From Enterobacter sichuanensis (lineage in GTDB: Bacteria > Pseudomonadota > Gammaproteobacteria > Enterobacterales > Enterobacteriaceae): a stretch of 64,000 nt of DNA. The translations under genes and the position numbers were made by a program. This document shows positions 18,413 to 27,642 of this stretch, in pieces (the stretch's first letter is position 1; each line of letters starts with the position of its first letter). A model generated the notes under the pieces. The model worked only from the letters and a program-made list of their open reading frames with translations, ran no database searches and was not told where the DNA came from. Where the stretch lies: assembly GCF_002939185.1 (NCBI RefSeq), contig NZ_POVL01000001.1, positions 1-64,000 on the forward strand. Direction: 5' to 3'.

Positions 18413-18455
18413 GTAATCGATTACAAAACAGTTCAGGTAAAAAGTAATCGATTAC
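18413..18455 (-). promoter_or_regulatory. Twin LacI-type operators
   Basis: The perfect 12-bp palindrome GTAATCGATTAC occurs at 18413-18424 and 18444-18455, 31 nt apart, about three helical turns. Each copy sits in the same 23-nt context (five A before, AAAACA after). The copies lie 22-64 nt upstream of the permease start. The central CG in a symmetrical AT-rich dyad is typical of LacI/GalR sites. Confidence 0.85.
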
Positions 18456-18526
18456 AAAACAAAGATCCTGTGGATCGTAGAAGATTTGGGAGGGGGGTCA
18501 CGATAAAGGTAGAGTGGTGCTTTGTA

Positions 18527-18613
18527 GGCCCGGTAAGCGTAGCGCCACCGGGCTTGAAGACGGGTGCGGTCTGGTGCCCTCACCCCGGCCCTCTCCCACA
18601 GGGAGAGGGAGAA
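18527..18613. repeat. REP unit followed by GC-rich CTCTCCC palindrome
   Basis: GGCCCGGTAAGCG...CGCCACCGGGCT at 18527-18554 is a REP unit. At about 18564-18613 follows the second repeat type of this window, CCCTCACCCCGGCCCTCTCCC then ACAGGGAGAGGG, a strong hairpin. It lies directly downstream of pheP and may stabilise or terminate its transcript. Confidence 0.75.
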
Positions 18614-18620
18614 AACCGTG

Positions 18621-20009
18621 CTACTTTTTCCGCGAGAGCTTGAACGCGATAAACAGGAATACGACCCACACCGGCAGCAGCAGCGCGGACAGGCGCATCG
18701 CATCCATGGTGCACATCAGCACCAGAATCAGCCCGAGGAAGGCGATACAGAGGTAGTTGCCCGCCGGGTAGAGCAGAGCCTTAAACTGCGTCTCACGCCC
18801 CTTGCGGCGCATGGCGGCGCGAAAGCGCAGGTGCGCCAGGCAGATCATGATCCAGTTCAGTAGCAGCGTGGCGACAACCAGCGCCATCAGCAAACCAAAG
18901 GCAGATTTCGGCAGCAGGTAGTTAATCAGCACCACTAGCGAGGTAATGGCCCCTGAGAGCAGCAGAGAGTTGACCGGCACGCCACGGCGGCTGACGCGGG
19001 TGAGGAACTTCGGCGCATTGCCCTGCACGGAGAGACCAAACAGCATACGGCTGTTGGAGTAAACGCCACTGTTATACACCGACAGCGAGGCCACCAGGAT
19101 AACGAAATTCAGCGCCGAGGCTACCACGTTGCTGTTCAGATCGTGGAATATCATCACAAACGGGCTGCTGTCAGATTTCACTTCCACCCAGGGATAAAGC
19201 GCCAGCAGCACGACCAGCGAACCGATGTAAAACAGCAGAATACGGTACACCACCTGGTTGACCGCTTTCGGAATGCTTTTATGCGGATCGCGCGCTTCAG
19301 CGGCAGTGATCCCAATCAGCTCCAACCCGCCGAACGAGAACATAATGACCGCCAGGGAGAGGATCAGCCCCTTCCAGCCCGTGGCCAGGAAGCCGCCGTG
19401 CTGCCAGAGGTTGTCGATGGTTGCTCGCTCGCCGCCGTGACCGGAGAACAGCAGCCACAGGCCAAAGCCGATCATCCCGATAATCGCCAGCACCTTAATC
19501 AGCGCGAACCAGAATTCGGTTTCACCATACAGGCGTACGTTTACGAGGTTGACGGCGTTGATGATAATAAAGAAGGCAGCGGCCCAGACCCACGTCGGGA
19601 CATCGGGCAGCCAGTACTGCATATAGATGCCTGCGGCGGTCAGTTCGGCCATTCCCACCAGCACAAACATCACCCAGTAGTTCCATCCGGAGAGGAAGCC
19701 TGCGAACGGGCCCCAGTATTTATACGCAAAGTGTGCGAAGGAGCCTGAAACCGGCTCTTCAACGACCATCTCGCCAAGCTGGCGCATGATCAGGAAGGCG
19801 ATAATGCCGGCAATGCCGTAACCGAGCAGCACCGCCGGACCGGCCATCTGAATGGCAGGGCCGATGCCGAGAAACAGCCCGGTACCGATTGCGCCGCCAA
19901 GGGCAATTAACTGAATATGTCGATTTTGCAAACCACGTTGCAGCGTCGGATTCTGTTCCGACGAAGCTTCAGCGCTACCGTTGCCTGAAGCGGATGACGC
20001 GTCTTTCAC
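18621..20009 (-). CDS. pheP: Phenylalanine-specific permease PheP
   Basis: A 462-residue amino acid/polyamine/organocation transporter, aligning residue for residue with E. coli PheP after a slightly longer, serine-rich N-terminus. Twelve hydrophobic segments start at 'HIQLIALGGAIGTGLFLGIGPAIQMAGPAVLLGYG'. The helix 3 region 'GWNYWVMFVLVGMAELTAAGIYMQYW' and 'FSFGGLELIGITAAEA' are hallmark aromatic amino acid permease motifs. It imports phenylalanine by proton symport. E. coli has pheP next to ybdG; here the LacI sugar cluster separates them. Confidence 0.95.
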   Translation of the reverse strand: MKDASSASGNGSAEASSEQNPTLQRGLQNRHIQLIALGGAIGTGLFLGIGPAIQMAGPAVLLGYGIAGIIAFLIMRQLGEMVVEEPVSGSFAHFAYKYWGPFAGFLSGWNYWVMFVLVGMAELTAAGIYMQYWLPDVPTWVWAAAFFIIINAVNLVNVRLYGETEFWFALIKVLAIIGMIGFGLWLLFSGHGGERATIDNLWQHGGFLATGWKGLILSLAVIMFSFGGLELIGITAAEARDPHKSIPKAVNQVVYRILLFYIGSLVVLLALYPWVEVKSDSSPFVMIFHDLNSNVVASALNFVILVASLSVYNSGVYSNSRMLFGLSVQGNAPKFLTRVSRRGVPVNSLLLSGAITSLVVLINYLLPKSAFGLLMALVVATLLLNWIMICLAHLRFRAAMRRKGRETQFKALLYPAGNYLCIAFLGLILVLMCTMDAMRLSALLLPVWVVFLFIAFKLSRKK

Positions 20010-20077
20010 GTCCTACCCCTGTCTCTTTTTTAGAAGGGGCACGTTTTAACACTTCATGCTGGCGGTAGCAAGTTTAA

Positions 20078-20103
20078 CGCCGGGGCACGTTATGCACCCG
20101 GCG
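20078..20103 (-). terminator. Possible terminator after phoX
   Basis: On the minus strand CGCCGGG pairs with CCCGGCG across a 12-nt loop, 9 nt after the phosphatase stop, followed by a weak TTAAACTT tail. Stem and position fit a factor-independent terminator, but the T run is poor. Confidence 0.45.
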
Positions 20104-20111
20104 ATGAAAGG

Positions 20112-22085
20112 TTATGAGCCGATGATCCCGCCATCCGCTTTGGTGATCACCACCGTTGAGGAACGCGGGCGTCCGCTCGGGTTTGCATCTGGCCAGTTTG
20201 AGACGGCACGCGGATTGGCCGGGTCGGTAATATCATCCCCGCCCTCCCCCGGATGTTGAATATTAATGAACAGCGTCCGGTTGTCCGGCGTAAACGCAAT
20301 CCCGGTGATTTCGCACCCGCGCGGTCCGGTCAGGAAACGGCGGTACTCATTGGTGCCCGGAATGGTGGCTACCATCTGGTTATTGCCCATCCCCTCGTAG
20401 GCTTTCTTGTTAATGGTGCTTGAAGAGACGTCGGTCTGGATCCACAGTACCCCCTGGTGATCGAACGACAGGCCATCGGGGCTGCCGAAGGCCGCCCCCT
20501 GCATCGAACCTTTGGCCTTCGGATCGTCACTGTCGGTACGCCCGGCCATCACCAGAATATCCCACTTAAAGCGTGTGGCGGCAGGATCGGCCCCCTCTTC
20601 GTGCCAGTGCATAATATGACCAAACACGTTATTAGCGCGCGGGTTAGCGGCATCAACCGGCGCCTTACCCTCTTTCCCGCGATCGCTGTTGTTGGTGAGT
20701 GTACAGTAGACGCTGCCGCTGGCGTGCGGGTCGACCGCTATCCACTCAGGGCGATCCATTTTCGTTGCCCCCACCACGTCAGCCGCGAGGCGGGTTTTAA
20801 TCAGCAGATCGCCCTGGTTTTCAAAACCGTGGTCTTGATCCAGACCATTTTGCCCGAAGATCAGCGGCAGCCAGTCGCCGCTGCCCTCCTCGTTGAAGCG
20901 GGCAACGTACAGCGTACCGGACGTCAGCAGCTGCATATTGGCTTCACGGTTTGCAGGATCGTATTTTTTGTCCGAGACAAATTTATAGATGTACTCAAAC
21001 TTCTGGTCATCTCCCATATAGACCACCACGCGGTTATCGGCGGCGAGCGTGACGGCGGCGCCTTCATGCTTGAAGCGGCCCAGGGCGGTGTGTTTACGCG
21101 GCGTGGAGGCCGGGTCGTAAGGATCAATCTCCACGACCCAGCCGAAGCGGTTGGGTTCATTGGGGGTTTTATCGACGTTAAACCGCTCATCCACTTCGTT
21201 CCAGCGGTAGGAGTCATCGCTGTCGCTGATGCCGTAGCGTTTTTCCAGCGGGTTGAGATCGGCTTTTTTAACAAAAATATCCGACCAGTTCTCCTCGCAG
21301 GTGAGATAGGTGCCCCACGGCGTATGTCCGTTGGCGCAGTTTTGCATGGTGCCCAGCACGCGCTCCCCTTGCGGATCGGCGGCGGTTTTCATTAAGTCCT
21401 GATGCCGTGCCGGACCGGTAAGCGCCATCGGGGTATTAACGGTAATACGGCGGGCATAAGAAGACGGGCGAACGACCTGCCAGTCGCTGCCCGTTTTTTT
21501 GACTTCCACCACCGACACGCCCATCGCGTTCTGCCCCTTACGGGCTTTATCGAGACTCCAGTTCGCCGTGCCGTCGGTAAACAACATCCCGTTGTCGATG
21601 TATTCATGGTTCAGCGCCAACAGGCCATGCGCCGGGTTTTGCTCCCCTTGCGGCAGACTAAACCACGCCATACCGTCGTGGTGCATGCCCGCCTGCACGG
21701 CCTGTTCGTCCGTGGTATTGCTGGCGTCCGGCTTAAACGCCGGCATGTTATCTTTGATACCCGTCGGGTCGCCCCAGCGATAAAACGGTTGGGCAATATA
21801 GCCTTCCGGCACCCTGACCGTATCCTCCGTAGAGACGTCGATGCTGGTAAAGCCCAGGGAAACCGCTTTTGCCAGCGCGGAAGGCTTCGCTACTGCGGCA
21901 ATGGCGTTTTCGGGTTTGATCAGAAAGGGGAATGAAACGGCAGCGCCCGCCACGGCACCCATCTGTAAAAAACGGCGGCGGGAGAGAAACACCTGTGCAA
22001 CCTCGGAGAATACCGGGTTAGCGCTGCGGTTATTGATTTCGTCGCGATGTTCTTTTTTAAATACGGATTTCAGAGGTCTGCCCAT
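20112..22085 (-). CDS. PhoX-family alkaline phosphatase, Tat-exported
   Basis: A 657-residue DUF839/PhoX protein. Twin-arginine signal: 'SRRRFLQMG' at residues 35-43, then a hydrophobic stretch and a likely cleavage near AIAAVA at 61-66. The catalytic region 'NCANGHTPWGTYLTCEENW' contains the cysteine and the acidic pair that bind iron and calcium in PhoX; 'ALNHEYID', 'YMGDDQKFEYIYKFV' and 'NIQHPGE' complete the family pattern. PhoX hydrolyses phosphate monoesters in the periplasm. I could not find a convincing Pho box upstream. It has its own promoter region and a possible terminator before pheP. Confidence 0.88.
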   Translation of the reverse strand: MGRPLKSVFKKEHRDEINNRSANPVFSEVAQVFLSRRRFLQMGAVAGAAVSFPFLIKPENAIAAVAKPSALAKAVSLGFTSIDVSTEDTVRVPEGYIAQPFYRWGDPTGIKDNMPAFKPDASNTTDEQAVQAGMHHDGMAWFSLPQGEQNPAHGLLALNHEYIDNGMLFTDGTANWSLDKARKGQNAMGVSVVEVKKTGSDWQVVRPSSYARRITVNTPMALTGPARHQDLMKTAADPQGERVLGTMQNCANGHTPWGTYLTCEENWSDIFVKKADLNPLEKRYGISDSDDSYRWNEVDERFNVDKTPNEPNRFGWVVEIDPYDPASTPRKHTALGRFKHEGAAVTLAADNRVVVYMGDDQKFEYIYKFVSDKKYDPANREANMQLLTSGTLYVARFNEEGSGDWLPLIFGQNGLDQDHGFENQGDLLIKTRLAADVVGATKMDRPEWIAVDPHASGSVYCTLTNNSDRGKEGKAPVDAANPRANNVFGHIMHWHEEGADPAATRFKWDILVMAGRTDSDDPKAKGSMQGAAFGSPDGLSFDHQGVLWIQTDVSSSTINKKAYEGMGNNQMVATIPGTNEYRRFLTGPRGCEITGIAFTPDNRTLFINIQHPGEGGDDITDPANPRAVSNWPDANPSGRPRSSTVVITKADGGIIGS

Positions 22086-22212
22086 AGCGGCTTCCTGTCA
22101 TTGGCCAAGAGATAAGGAGTTGGCGACCAGTCTAAGAAGCTTTTATTACAATTTTATAACACGATGAGGGCGGTGTGGGGCGTCCCTGCCCCGGATAACG
22201 AGGGTGGAACGC

Positions 22213-24399
22213 TTAGAACGTGTAGCCAACCGAGACTTTAAAGGTGCGCGGCTCGCCCTGCGTAATATAGGTACCGGAATCGTCCACGCTGGCCCAGTAG
22301 TTTTCATTGGTCACGTTGTCGATGCCTGCACGTACCGTCATCTGGTTTTCGTTGTGATTTACCGCGAAGCGATAGCGCATCCCCAGATCCAGCGTGGTGT
22401 AACTGTCGAGCTTTTTGCTGTTCGCGAGGTCGGCATACTGCGTGCCGGAGTGGTTTACGCGGGCGGTGGCAGTCAGCCCCTCGATCGGCTTGATGTCATA
22501 TTCCGCGCCCAGCACGGCGTAAAAGTTCGGGACACCAATGGCATCGTTACCCTGGTTGAGACCATTGTTGGTTTTGGTCAGCTCCGCCTGCAGCCAGGTG
22601 GCGCTGGCGTTGAGGCGCATCCCCAGCATCGGCTCGCCGAAGACATTCAGCTCCACGCCGCGGTTGCGCTGCTCGGCGTCCAGGCCGTAATGCTTCGTCT
22701 GGCTGTCGAGAATAGCGGAAGGCATTTTGATTTCGAACAGCGCCAGAGACCCGCCCACGCGACCGAAATCGGCCTTCACGCCCACTTCGTTCTGTTTAGA
22801 GTGAACAATACCGGTGCTCTGCCCGTAGTTAATGGCGGTGTCAGGGGCGTTTTTACCCGGCTGCAGCGCTTCGGTATGGTTAGCATAAAGAGAGATCTGC
22901 TCCCACGGCTTGTAGACCACGCCGTAGGTTGGCATCCAGCGGCTGCCGTCGAAGCCATCGGCATCGTTTTCCGCGCCGGTCACTTTGTTATACCCGCGAA
23001 TGACCACTTTCTGATGACGTGCCCCGGCGGTAAACAGCAGCCTGTCGTCCAGCACGCCCAGGGTATCGCTCAGCAGCCAGCCCTGCGTGCGGGTGCGCCC
23101 GCTGGTCAGCGGATCGCTGTATTTGCCGCCCAGGCCGTTGAAGTTTGAGCTGTCCGGCATATCAACCCCGGTGTTGTGGTAGATATTGGTGGTCGGGTTG
23201 TCTGCCGCCGCGGACATTTTCCACGCGATTTTTTCGTTTTTGGTCATCGCGGAGTAACCCACGTTCACCTTGTGCGACACGAAGCCGGTCGTAAAGTGAC
23301 CGCGGATCCCCGCCATCCCACTGACGGAATCGCTGATGCGATTGGTATCAAGGCGGCTGACCGTGGCCTTTCCGCTTTTGTCCAGCAGCTTCGGTGCGCT
23401 GTAGGTCCCTTCTTCATGAGCGTGCTGCGCGCCGAGTCCGGTATACGCCGTCCAACTGTCGGTGATGTCGTATTCGCTGCGCCACATCCCGAATTCGTTC
23501 TCGATGTTGCTGTAGGCCCACTTCTGGGAAATGTTGCGATCGTTTTTCGGTGGCTCCGGCACAAAATCCACCGCCGAAATATTGACGCTGGTCGGGCTGC
23601 CGTGGAAGGTTTTCTTCTGGTAGCCGAGATCCAGCGAGGTGCGGAAGTTGTCACCTTTGTAATCCAGACCGGTGGAGAGCAGCGTGGTGCGGCGGCGGTC
23701 ATTCGGTACGCCGGTTTCCCCTTCACGATGGATCAGATTCACCCGCGCGCCAAACTGGTCGTTGTCGCCGTAGCGACGGCCCGCATCCAGCGTGGTGCCA
23801 ACCTGGGAATCCGAGGTGTAGTCAACGCCGACTTTCGCCTGCGGGAGTTCGCCCGCGTGTTTTGGCTCAAGGTTGATCATCCCGCCCACGCCGGAGCTTG
23901 CCGCGCCGTTCATCAGGGCGTTTGCCCCTTTGAAGATCTCAATCCGCTCGACCATCTGCGCATCCACCACCTGACGCGGCAGAACGCCGGACAGCCCGCC
24001 AAAGGTCATATCATCGCCGTCAAACTTCAGGCCGCGGATGCGGTAAGTTTCCGCGCTGTTGCCATACCCCTGAACGTATTGCACGCCAGCGTCATTGGCG
24101 ACCACATCGGCAATGGTTTTCGCCTGCTGATCGTCCACCAGCTTTGCGGTGTAGCTGATGATATTAAAGGGTACGTCCATGGCATTCTGCTCGCCGAGCA
24201 TCCCCATACGCCCGCCGTTCGCCACTTGTCCGTCGAGGAAGGCCGGCACAAGCTGGTCGCCGCCGGGGGTAAAGTCGCTGGCTGGTGCCGACTGCACAAC
24301 GAGAGTCTCTTCTTTTTGATTATCCGCCGCGTAAGCGGAATGTGTCGCCGCACCGACGGCGAGTGCCAGCAGCGTTTTGTGTAATCTGGTGTTGTTCAT
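22213..24399 (-). CDS. TonB-dependent siderophore receptor
   Basis: A 728-residue outer membrane receptor. Signal peptide MNNTRLHKTLLALAVGAATH ending at AYA, then a TonB box-like 'EETLVVQ' near residue 30. The plug domain shows 'DVPFNIISYTAKLVDDQQAKTIADVVANDAGVQ', 'YRIRGL' and 'VERIEIFKGANALMNG'; the barrel ends in 'KVSVGYTF' with a terminal phenylalanine. It resembles hydroxamate (ferrichrome/FcuA-like) receptors more than catecholate ones, but the ligand is not certain. The start at 24399 gives a good signal peptide. Upstream is an ACGCAT-N5-ATGCGT dyad (24483-24499) and a weak Fur-like stretch at 24468-24486 (11 of 19 matches). Confidence 0.9.
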   Translation of the reverse strand: MNNTRLHKTLLALAVGAATHSAYAADNQKEETLVVQSAPASDFTPGGDQLVPAFLDGQVANGGRMGMLGEQNAMDVPFNIISYTAKLVDDQQAKTIADVVANDAGVQYVQGYGNSAETYRIRGLKFDGDDMTFGGLSGVLPRQVVDAQMVERIEIFKGANALMNGAASSGVGGMINLEPKHAGELPQAKVGVDYTSDSQVGTTLDAGRRYGDNDQFGARVNLIHREGETGVPNDRRRTTLLSTGLDYKGDNFRTSLDLGYQKKTFHGSPTSVNISAVDFVPEPPKNDRNISQKWAYSNIENEFGMWRSEYDITDSWTAYTGLGAQHAHEEGTYSAPKLLDKSGKATVSRLDTNRISDSVSGMAGIRGHFTTGFVSHKVNVGYSAMTKNEKIAWKMSAAADNPTTNIYHNTGVDMPDSSNFNGLGGKYSDPLTSGRTRTQGWLLSDTLGVLDDRLLFTAGARHQKVVIRGYNKVTGAENDADGFDGSRWMPTYGVVYKPWEQISLYANHTEALQPGKNAPDTAINYGQSTGIVHSKQNEVGVKADFGRVGGSLALFEIKMPSAILDSQTKHYGLDAEQRNRGVELNVFGEPMLGMRLNASATWLQAELTKTNNGLNQGNDAIGVPNFYAVLGAEYDIKPIEGLTATARVNHSGTQYADLANSKKLDSYTTLDLGMRYRFAVNHNENQMTVRAGIDNVTNENYWASVDDSGTYITQGEPRTFKVSVGYTF

Positions 24400-24583
24400 C
24401 GTTAACCCATTTGAAAGTGCGCGCAAAAATGACCCGTGAGCGGGCCTTAGAATCTATTGGTTGCAATGCAAATGAGAACTATACGCATTATCTATGCGTT
24501 AGCAAGTGTAACCGCGTTCATACGGGAGGCGTGGTCAGCGATGAGGGGAATAGCCACCCCGTTTCGGGGTGGCTGCAGTGACA

Positions 24584-24859
24584 TTACTTTTTCTTGTAAA
24601 TATTGGCCGTACCGTGAATTTTATTGTTGGTGTTCCCGGAGGTGAGCACCAGGACATCAGCGCCTTGCTTATCGGCTTTCTCGATCAGTTCTTTTTTAGC
24701 ATCATCGATAGAGACTTCACCTGAGGTGTTTACCGTACCGATTTTCTGATATTGAGACTCAACTTTCTTAAACTCCTCCTTCGTCAGAAGCTCAGCAGCG
24801 AAGGCATGAGTTGTAAAGAAAAACGCAGTTCCCAACAAAACAGCAATTGTCTTTTTCAT
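24584..24859 (-). CDS. DUF1471 (YdgH/BhsA/McbA-like) periplasmic protein
   Basis: A 91-residue protein with a signal peptide ending near 'THAFA', followed by a DUF1471 domain: '[39 protein letters not shown]' and the terminal 'HGTANIYKK'. These small periplasmic proteins (BhsA, McbA, YhcN, YjfN and others) are linked to stress and biofilm behaviour; the exact role of this one is unknown. It is monocistronic, with AAGG upstream of the ATG. Confidence 0.85.
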   Translation of the reverse strand: MKKTIAVLLGTAFFFTTHAFAAELLTKEEFKKVESQYQKIGTVNTSGEVSIDDAKKELIEKADKQGADVLVLTSGNTNNKIHGTANIYKKK

Positions 24860-25009
24860 AACCTTTTTTCCTTGAGATTAATCAGCAACAACGAAAAGCC
24901 CCACTCATTATGGTGAGGTTTTATGAGCATGGTAGATAAACTCAGGTAATGCCATAGGTCATGGAAAATTCTTTTATAACAACCCGTTGCATGAAATTAC
25001 TAACGAATA

Positions 25010-26041
25010 TTAAGAATATTCAAATACCCGCGCAGTGCCAGCAATATCAATGCGTACCGCGGTGCCAGGGTTCCATCCTGGCTGGCTTACGGTTTTCAGA
25101 ACCACGGGTTGTTGCTCCCCGGCTAACGCAAGGGTGAGCGTCGACAACTGGCCGGTAAAGTCCACATCAAGAATCGAGATCGGGCTTTCATGCGCGACAC
25201 ATGCCGTCACGCGCAGCTGCTCAGGACGCAACATCACGCGGCCCTGCCCTGTTGCTTGTGTGTTGTCCGTCGGCACCTCACCCAGCGCGCACACGGCATA
25301 ACCGGCAGCAAGCTGAGCAGGCAGGATCACGGCATCGCCAAGAAACAGCGCCGTCTCTTCGTCAACGGGACGGGTGTAGACCTCATAAGGGGTCCCCACC
25401 TGCGTGAAACGCCCGGCGCGCATTACGGCCACCTGTGTGGCAAAGGAGAGCGCTTCGTTCTGATCGTGGGTGACCAGAATCGAAGCCACGCCTGCTTCCG
25501 CCAGCAGATCGGCCGTGGCTTTACGCGTCGTGGCGCGCAGGCCGGTATCCAGCGCTGAGAACGGCTCGTCCAGCAACATCAGTGAAGGACGCTGGGCCAG
25601 CGCACGCGCCAGCGCCACGCGCTGCTGCTGTCCGCCGGAAATCTCATGCGGCCAGTGCGTCGCAAGCTGCCTGTCCAGAGAGACCATCTCCATCAGCGCC
25701 TCAATGCGCTGGCGTTTCTCGTAGCGGGTGCCTTCCAGCCCCCAGGCGATGTTATCTGCCACGTTAAGGTGCGGGAACAGCGCCCCTTCCTGAGGAACAA
25801 AACCGATCCGGCGCAGGTGGGCGGGCACAAAACGGTTTTCATCGAACAGCGTTTTTCCCTGCATGACAATGCGCCCGGTATCTGGCGTTTCAAACCCGGC
25901 AAGGATCCGCAGCAGCGTGGTTTTACCCGACCCGGATGGCCCGACGATCGCCGTCCTGCTTCCCGGCGCAACGCTCAGGTTCAGGCTGTCGAGCACCTGC
26001 GCATCAGCGAACGATTTAGAAATGGCGGTTAATTCAAGCAT
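25010..26041 (-). CDS. fbpC: Ferric iron ABC transporter ATPase (FbpC/SfuC)
   Basis: A 343-residue ATPase. Walker A is 'GPSGSGKTT' at about residues 34-42, the signature is 'SGGQQQRVALARAL' at about 134-147, Walker B 'LMLLDEPFSALD', switch histidine in 'LVTHDQNEA'. A C-terminal TOBE-like domain follows ('GRVMLRPEQLRV'), typical of CUT1/FbpC subunits. The start at 26041 lies one base after the permease stop. It energises import of ferric iron brought by the periplasmic binding protein. Confidence 0.9.
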   Translation of the reverse strand: MLELTAISKSFADAQVLDSLNLSVAPGSRTAIVGPSGSGKTTLLRILAGFETPDTGRIVMQGKTLFDENRFVPAHLRRIGFVPQEGALFPHLNVADNIAWGLEGTRYEKRQRIEALMEMVSLDRQLATHWPHEISGGQQQRVALARALAQRPSLMLLDEPFSALDTGLRATTRKATADLLAEAGVASILVTHDQNEALSFATQVAVMRAGRFTQVGTPYEVYTRPVDEETALFLGDAVILPAQLAAGYAVCALGEVPTDNTQATGQGRVMLRPEQLRVTACVAHESPISILDVDFTGQLSTLTLALAGEQQPVVLKTVSQPGWNPGTAVRIDIAGTARVFEYS

Positions 26042-26042
26042 G

Positions 26043-27617
26043 TCATAGCCCTGCAATTTTTTTCGACTGCATATAGAGAATGGCGGTCAGCGGGAGGGAA
26101 ATCAGGATCATCAGCATCGCGTAAGGCGCGGCTGCAACATAGTCAATTTCGCTGGTCAGCGCCCAGAATCCGGTGGAGAGCGTGCGCGTGCCCAGTGGAG
26201 AGAGCAACAGGGTGGCGGTCAATTCATTGCTGACGCCGAGGAACACCAGCGCGGCACCCGCCGCCGCACCCGGCGCGGCCAGCCGCATCGTGACACTCCA
26301 GAGCGCCTTCGCGGGCGTGCTGCCAAGACTGCGCGCCACGTTCTCCAGCTCAACCGGTGCCTGGGCAATCCCCGCCCGCAGGTTAATGAGCGCCCGTGGC
26401 ATAAACATCAGCAGGTAGGCAAGGAAGAGGGTAACTTCCGTCTGGTAAATGGGACGGGCGTAATGAATGGTGACGGTGACCAGCGCAAGCGCCGTGACAA
26501 TCCCCGGCAGCGAGCTGGTGATATAGATACACCCTTCCAGCATCCGGAAGATGCGGCGCGGATAGCGGATCCCGAGCCACGCAATGGGGATCACGCACGC
26601 CGTGGTCAGCAGGGCTCCGCCCACGCCGAGCATCAGCGTCTGGCGCAGCGAGTGCCAGAGATCTGCGCTCAGCCAGTTTTGAACGCCGCCGAGCCAAATC
26701 CAGCGACACAGAACAATTAACGGTACACCCAGCGCCAGCACGATCAACATGATGAAAAACAGCTGACCCAGCGCGGCGGCTGCAGGCTTCAGCGGCCAGC
26801 GCTTCTGTTCACGGGCGGCCCCGGCACCGATGCGCGCGTAACGTGCTTTTCCGCGCGTCACGCCTTCCAGCACTAAAATAGCCAGGCAGCACAGGGCCAG
26901 CACGCCCGCCAGCATGTTAGCGGCCGGGCCACTGAAGGTAGACTGAAACTGGTCATAAATGGCCGTCGTGAAGGTGTCGAAGCGAATCATCACGTACAGG
27001 CCATATTCCGCCAGCAGATGCAGCGCCACCAGCAGCGCACCGCCGCAGATAGCGAGTTTGAGCTGCGGTAGCACCACGCGGAAAAAGACCCGCCAGGGCG
27101 GGGTACCGAGTGACGCAGCCACGTCTTCGAGTGTCGGGTCCAGGCGACGCAGCACCGCCGCAACCGGCATATAGATAAACGGATAGTAGGCAAGGACAGA
27201 GAGGAACACGCCCGCAGAGAGCCCGTGCATGGACGGGACAACGCTCACCCAGGCATAGCTTTGCACAAACGCGGGGATGGCCAGCGGGGCGACCGCCAGT
27301 GCGGACCAAATCCCCCGCCCGGCAAGCTGCGTGCGCTCGGTGAGCCAGGCGATGGCCACGCCCGTCACGATGCAAAGTGGAACCGCAAGGGCCGTCAGCC
27401 ACAGCGTGTTGCTGAGCAGCTCAGCCACACGCGGGCGGAAGACCAGCGCCTTTATGGTTTCCCAGCCCGTCTCAATGCCAATGGCAATGATAAAGCCCAA
27501 AGGCAGAAGCGCCATTAATGAAAACAACACAGCTAACGCAACCATCGGCAGTGCAGGACGCCTGCGGGCAGGCTCCTGCACTCTGTTTTTTCCGATGTCG
27601 AGACTCAAACCAGACAT
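26043..27617 (-). CDS. fbpB: Ferric iron ABC transporter permease (FbpB/SfuB)
   Basis: A 524-residue fused permease with two copies of the binding-protein-dependent transport domain, each with an EAA loop: '[24 protein letters not shown]' at about residues 165-188 and '[27 protein letters not shown]' at about 425-451. About twelve hydrophobic helices are visible. The tandem arrangement is the norm for FbpB/SfuB. It lies 25 nt after the binding-protein gene and is followed at once by the ATPase gene. Confidence 0.91.
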   Translation of the reverse strand: MSGLSLDIGKNRVQEPARRRPALPMVALAVLFSLMALLPLGFIIAIGIETGWETIKALVFRPRVAELLSNTLWLTALAVPLCIVTGVAIAWLTERTQLAGRGIWSALAVAPLAIPAFVQSYAWVSVVPSMHGLSAGVFLSVLAYYPFIYMPVAAVLRRLDPTLEDVAASLGTPPWRVFFRVVLPQLKLAICGGALLVALHLLAEYGLYVMIRFDTFTTAIYDQFQSTFSGPAANMLAGVLALCCLAILVLEGVTRGKARYARIGAGAAREQKRWPLKPAAAALGQLFFIMLIVLALGVPLIVLCRWIWLGGVQNWLSADLWHSLRQTLMLGVGGALLTTACVIPIAWLGIRYPRRIFRMLEGCIYITSSLPGIVTALALVTVTIHYARPIYQTEVTLFLAYLLMFMPRALINLRAGIAQAPVELENVARSLGSTPAKALWSVTMRLAAPGAAAGAALVFLGVSNELTATLLLSPLGTRTLSTGFWALTSEIDYVAAAPYAMLMILISLPLTAILYMQSKKIAGL

Positions 27618-27642
27618 AACACCTTCACTTCACTTTCAGTGA

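Noticed and set aside
23176-24384. 402-codon plus-strand opening
   Set aside because: Antisense to the TonB receptor, which has signal peptide, plug and barrel motifs.
24468-24486. Fur box upstream of the TonB receptor
   Set aside because: Only 11 of 19 positions match the consensus; too weak to annotate.
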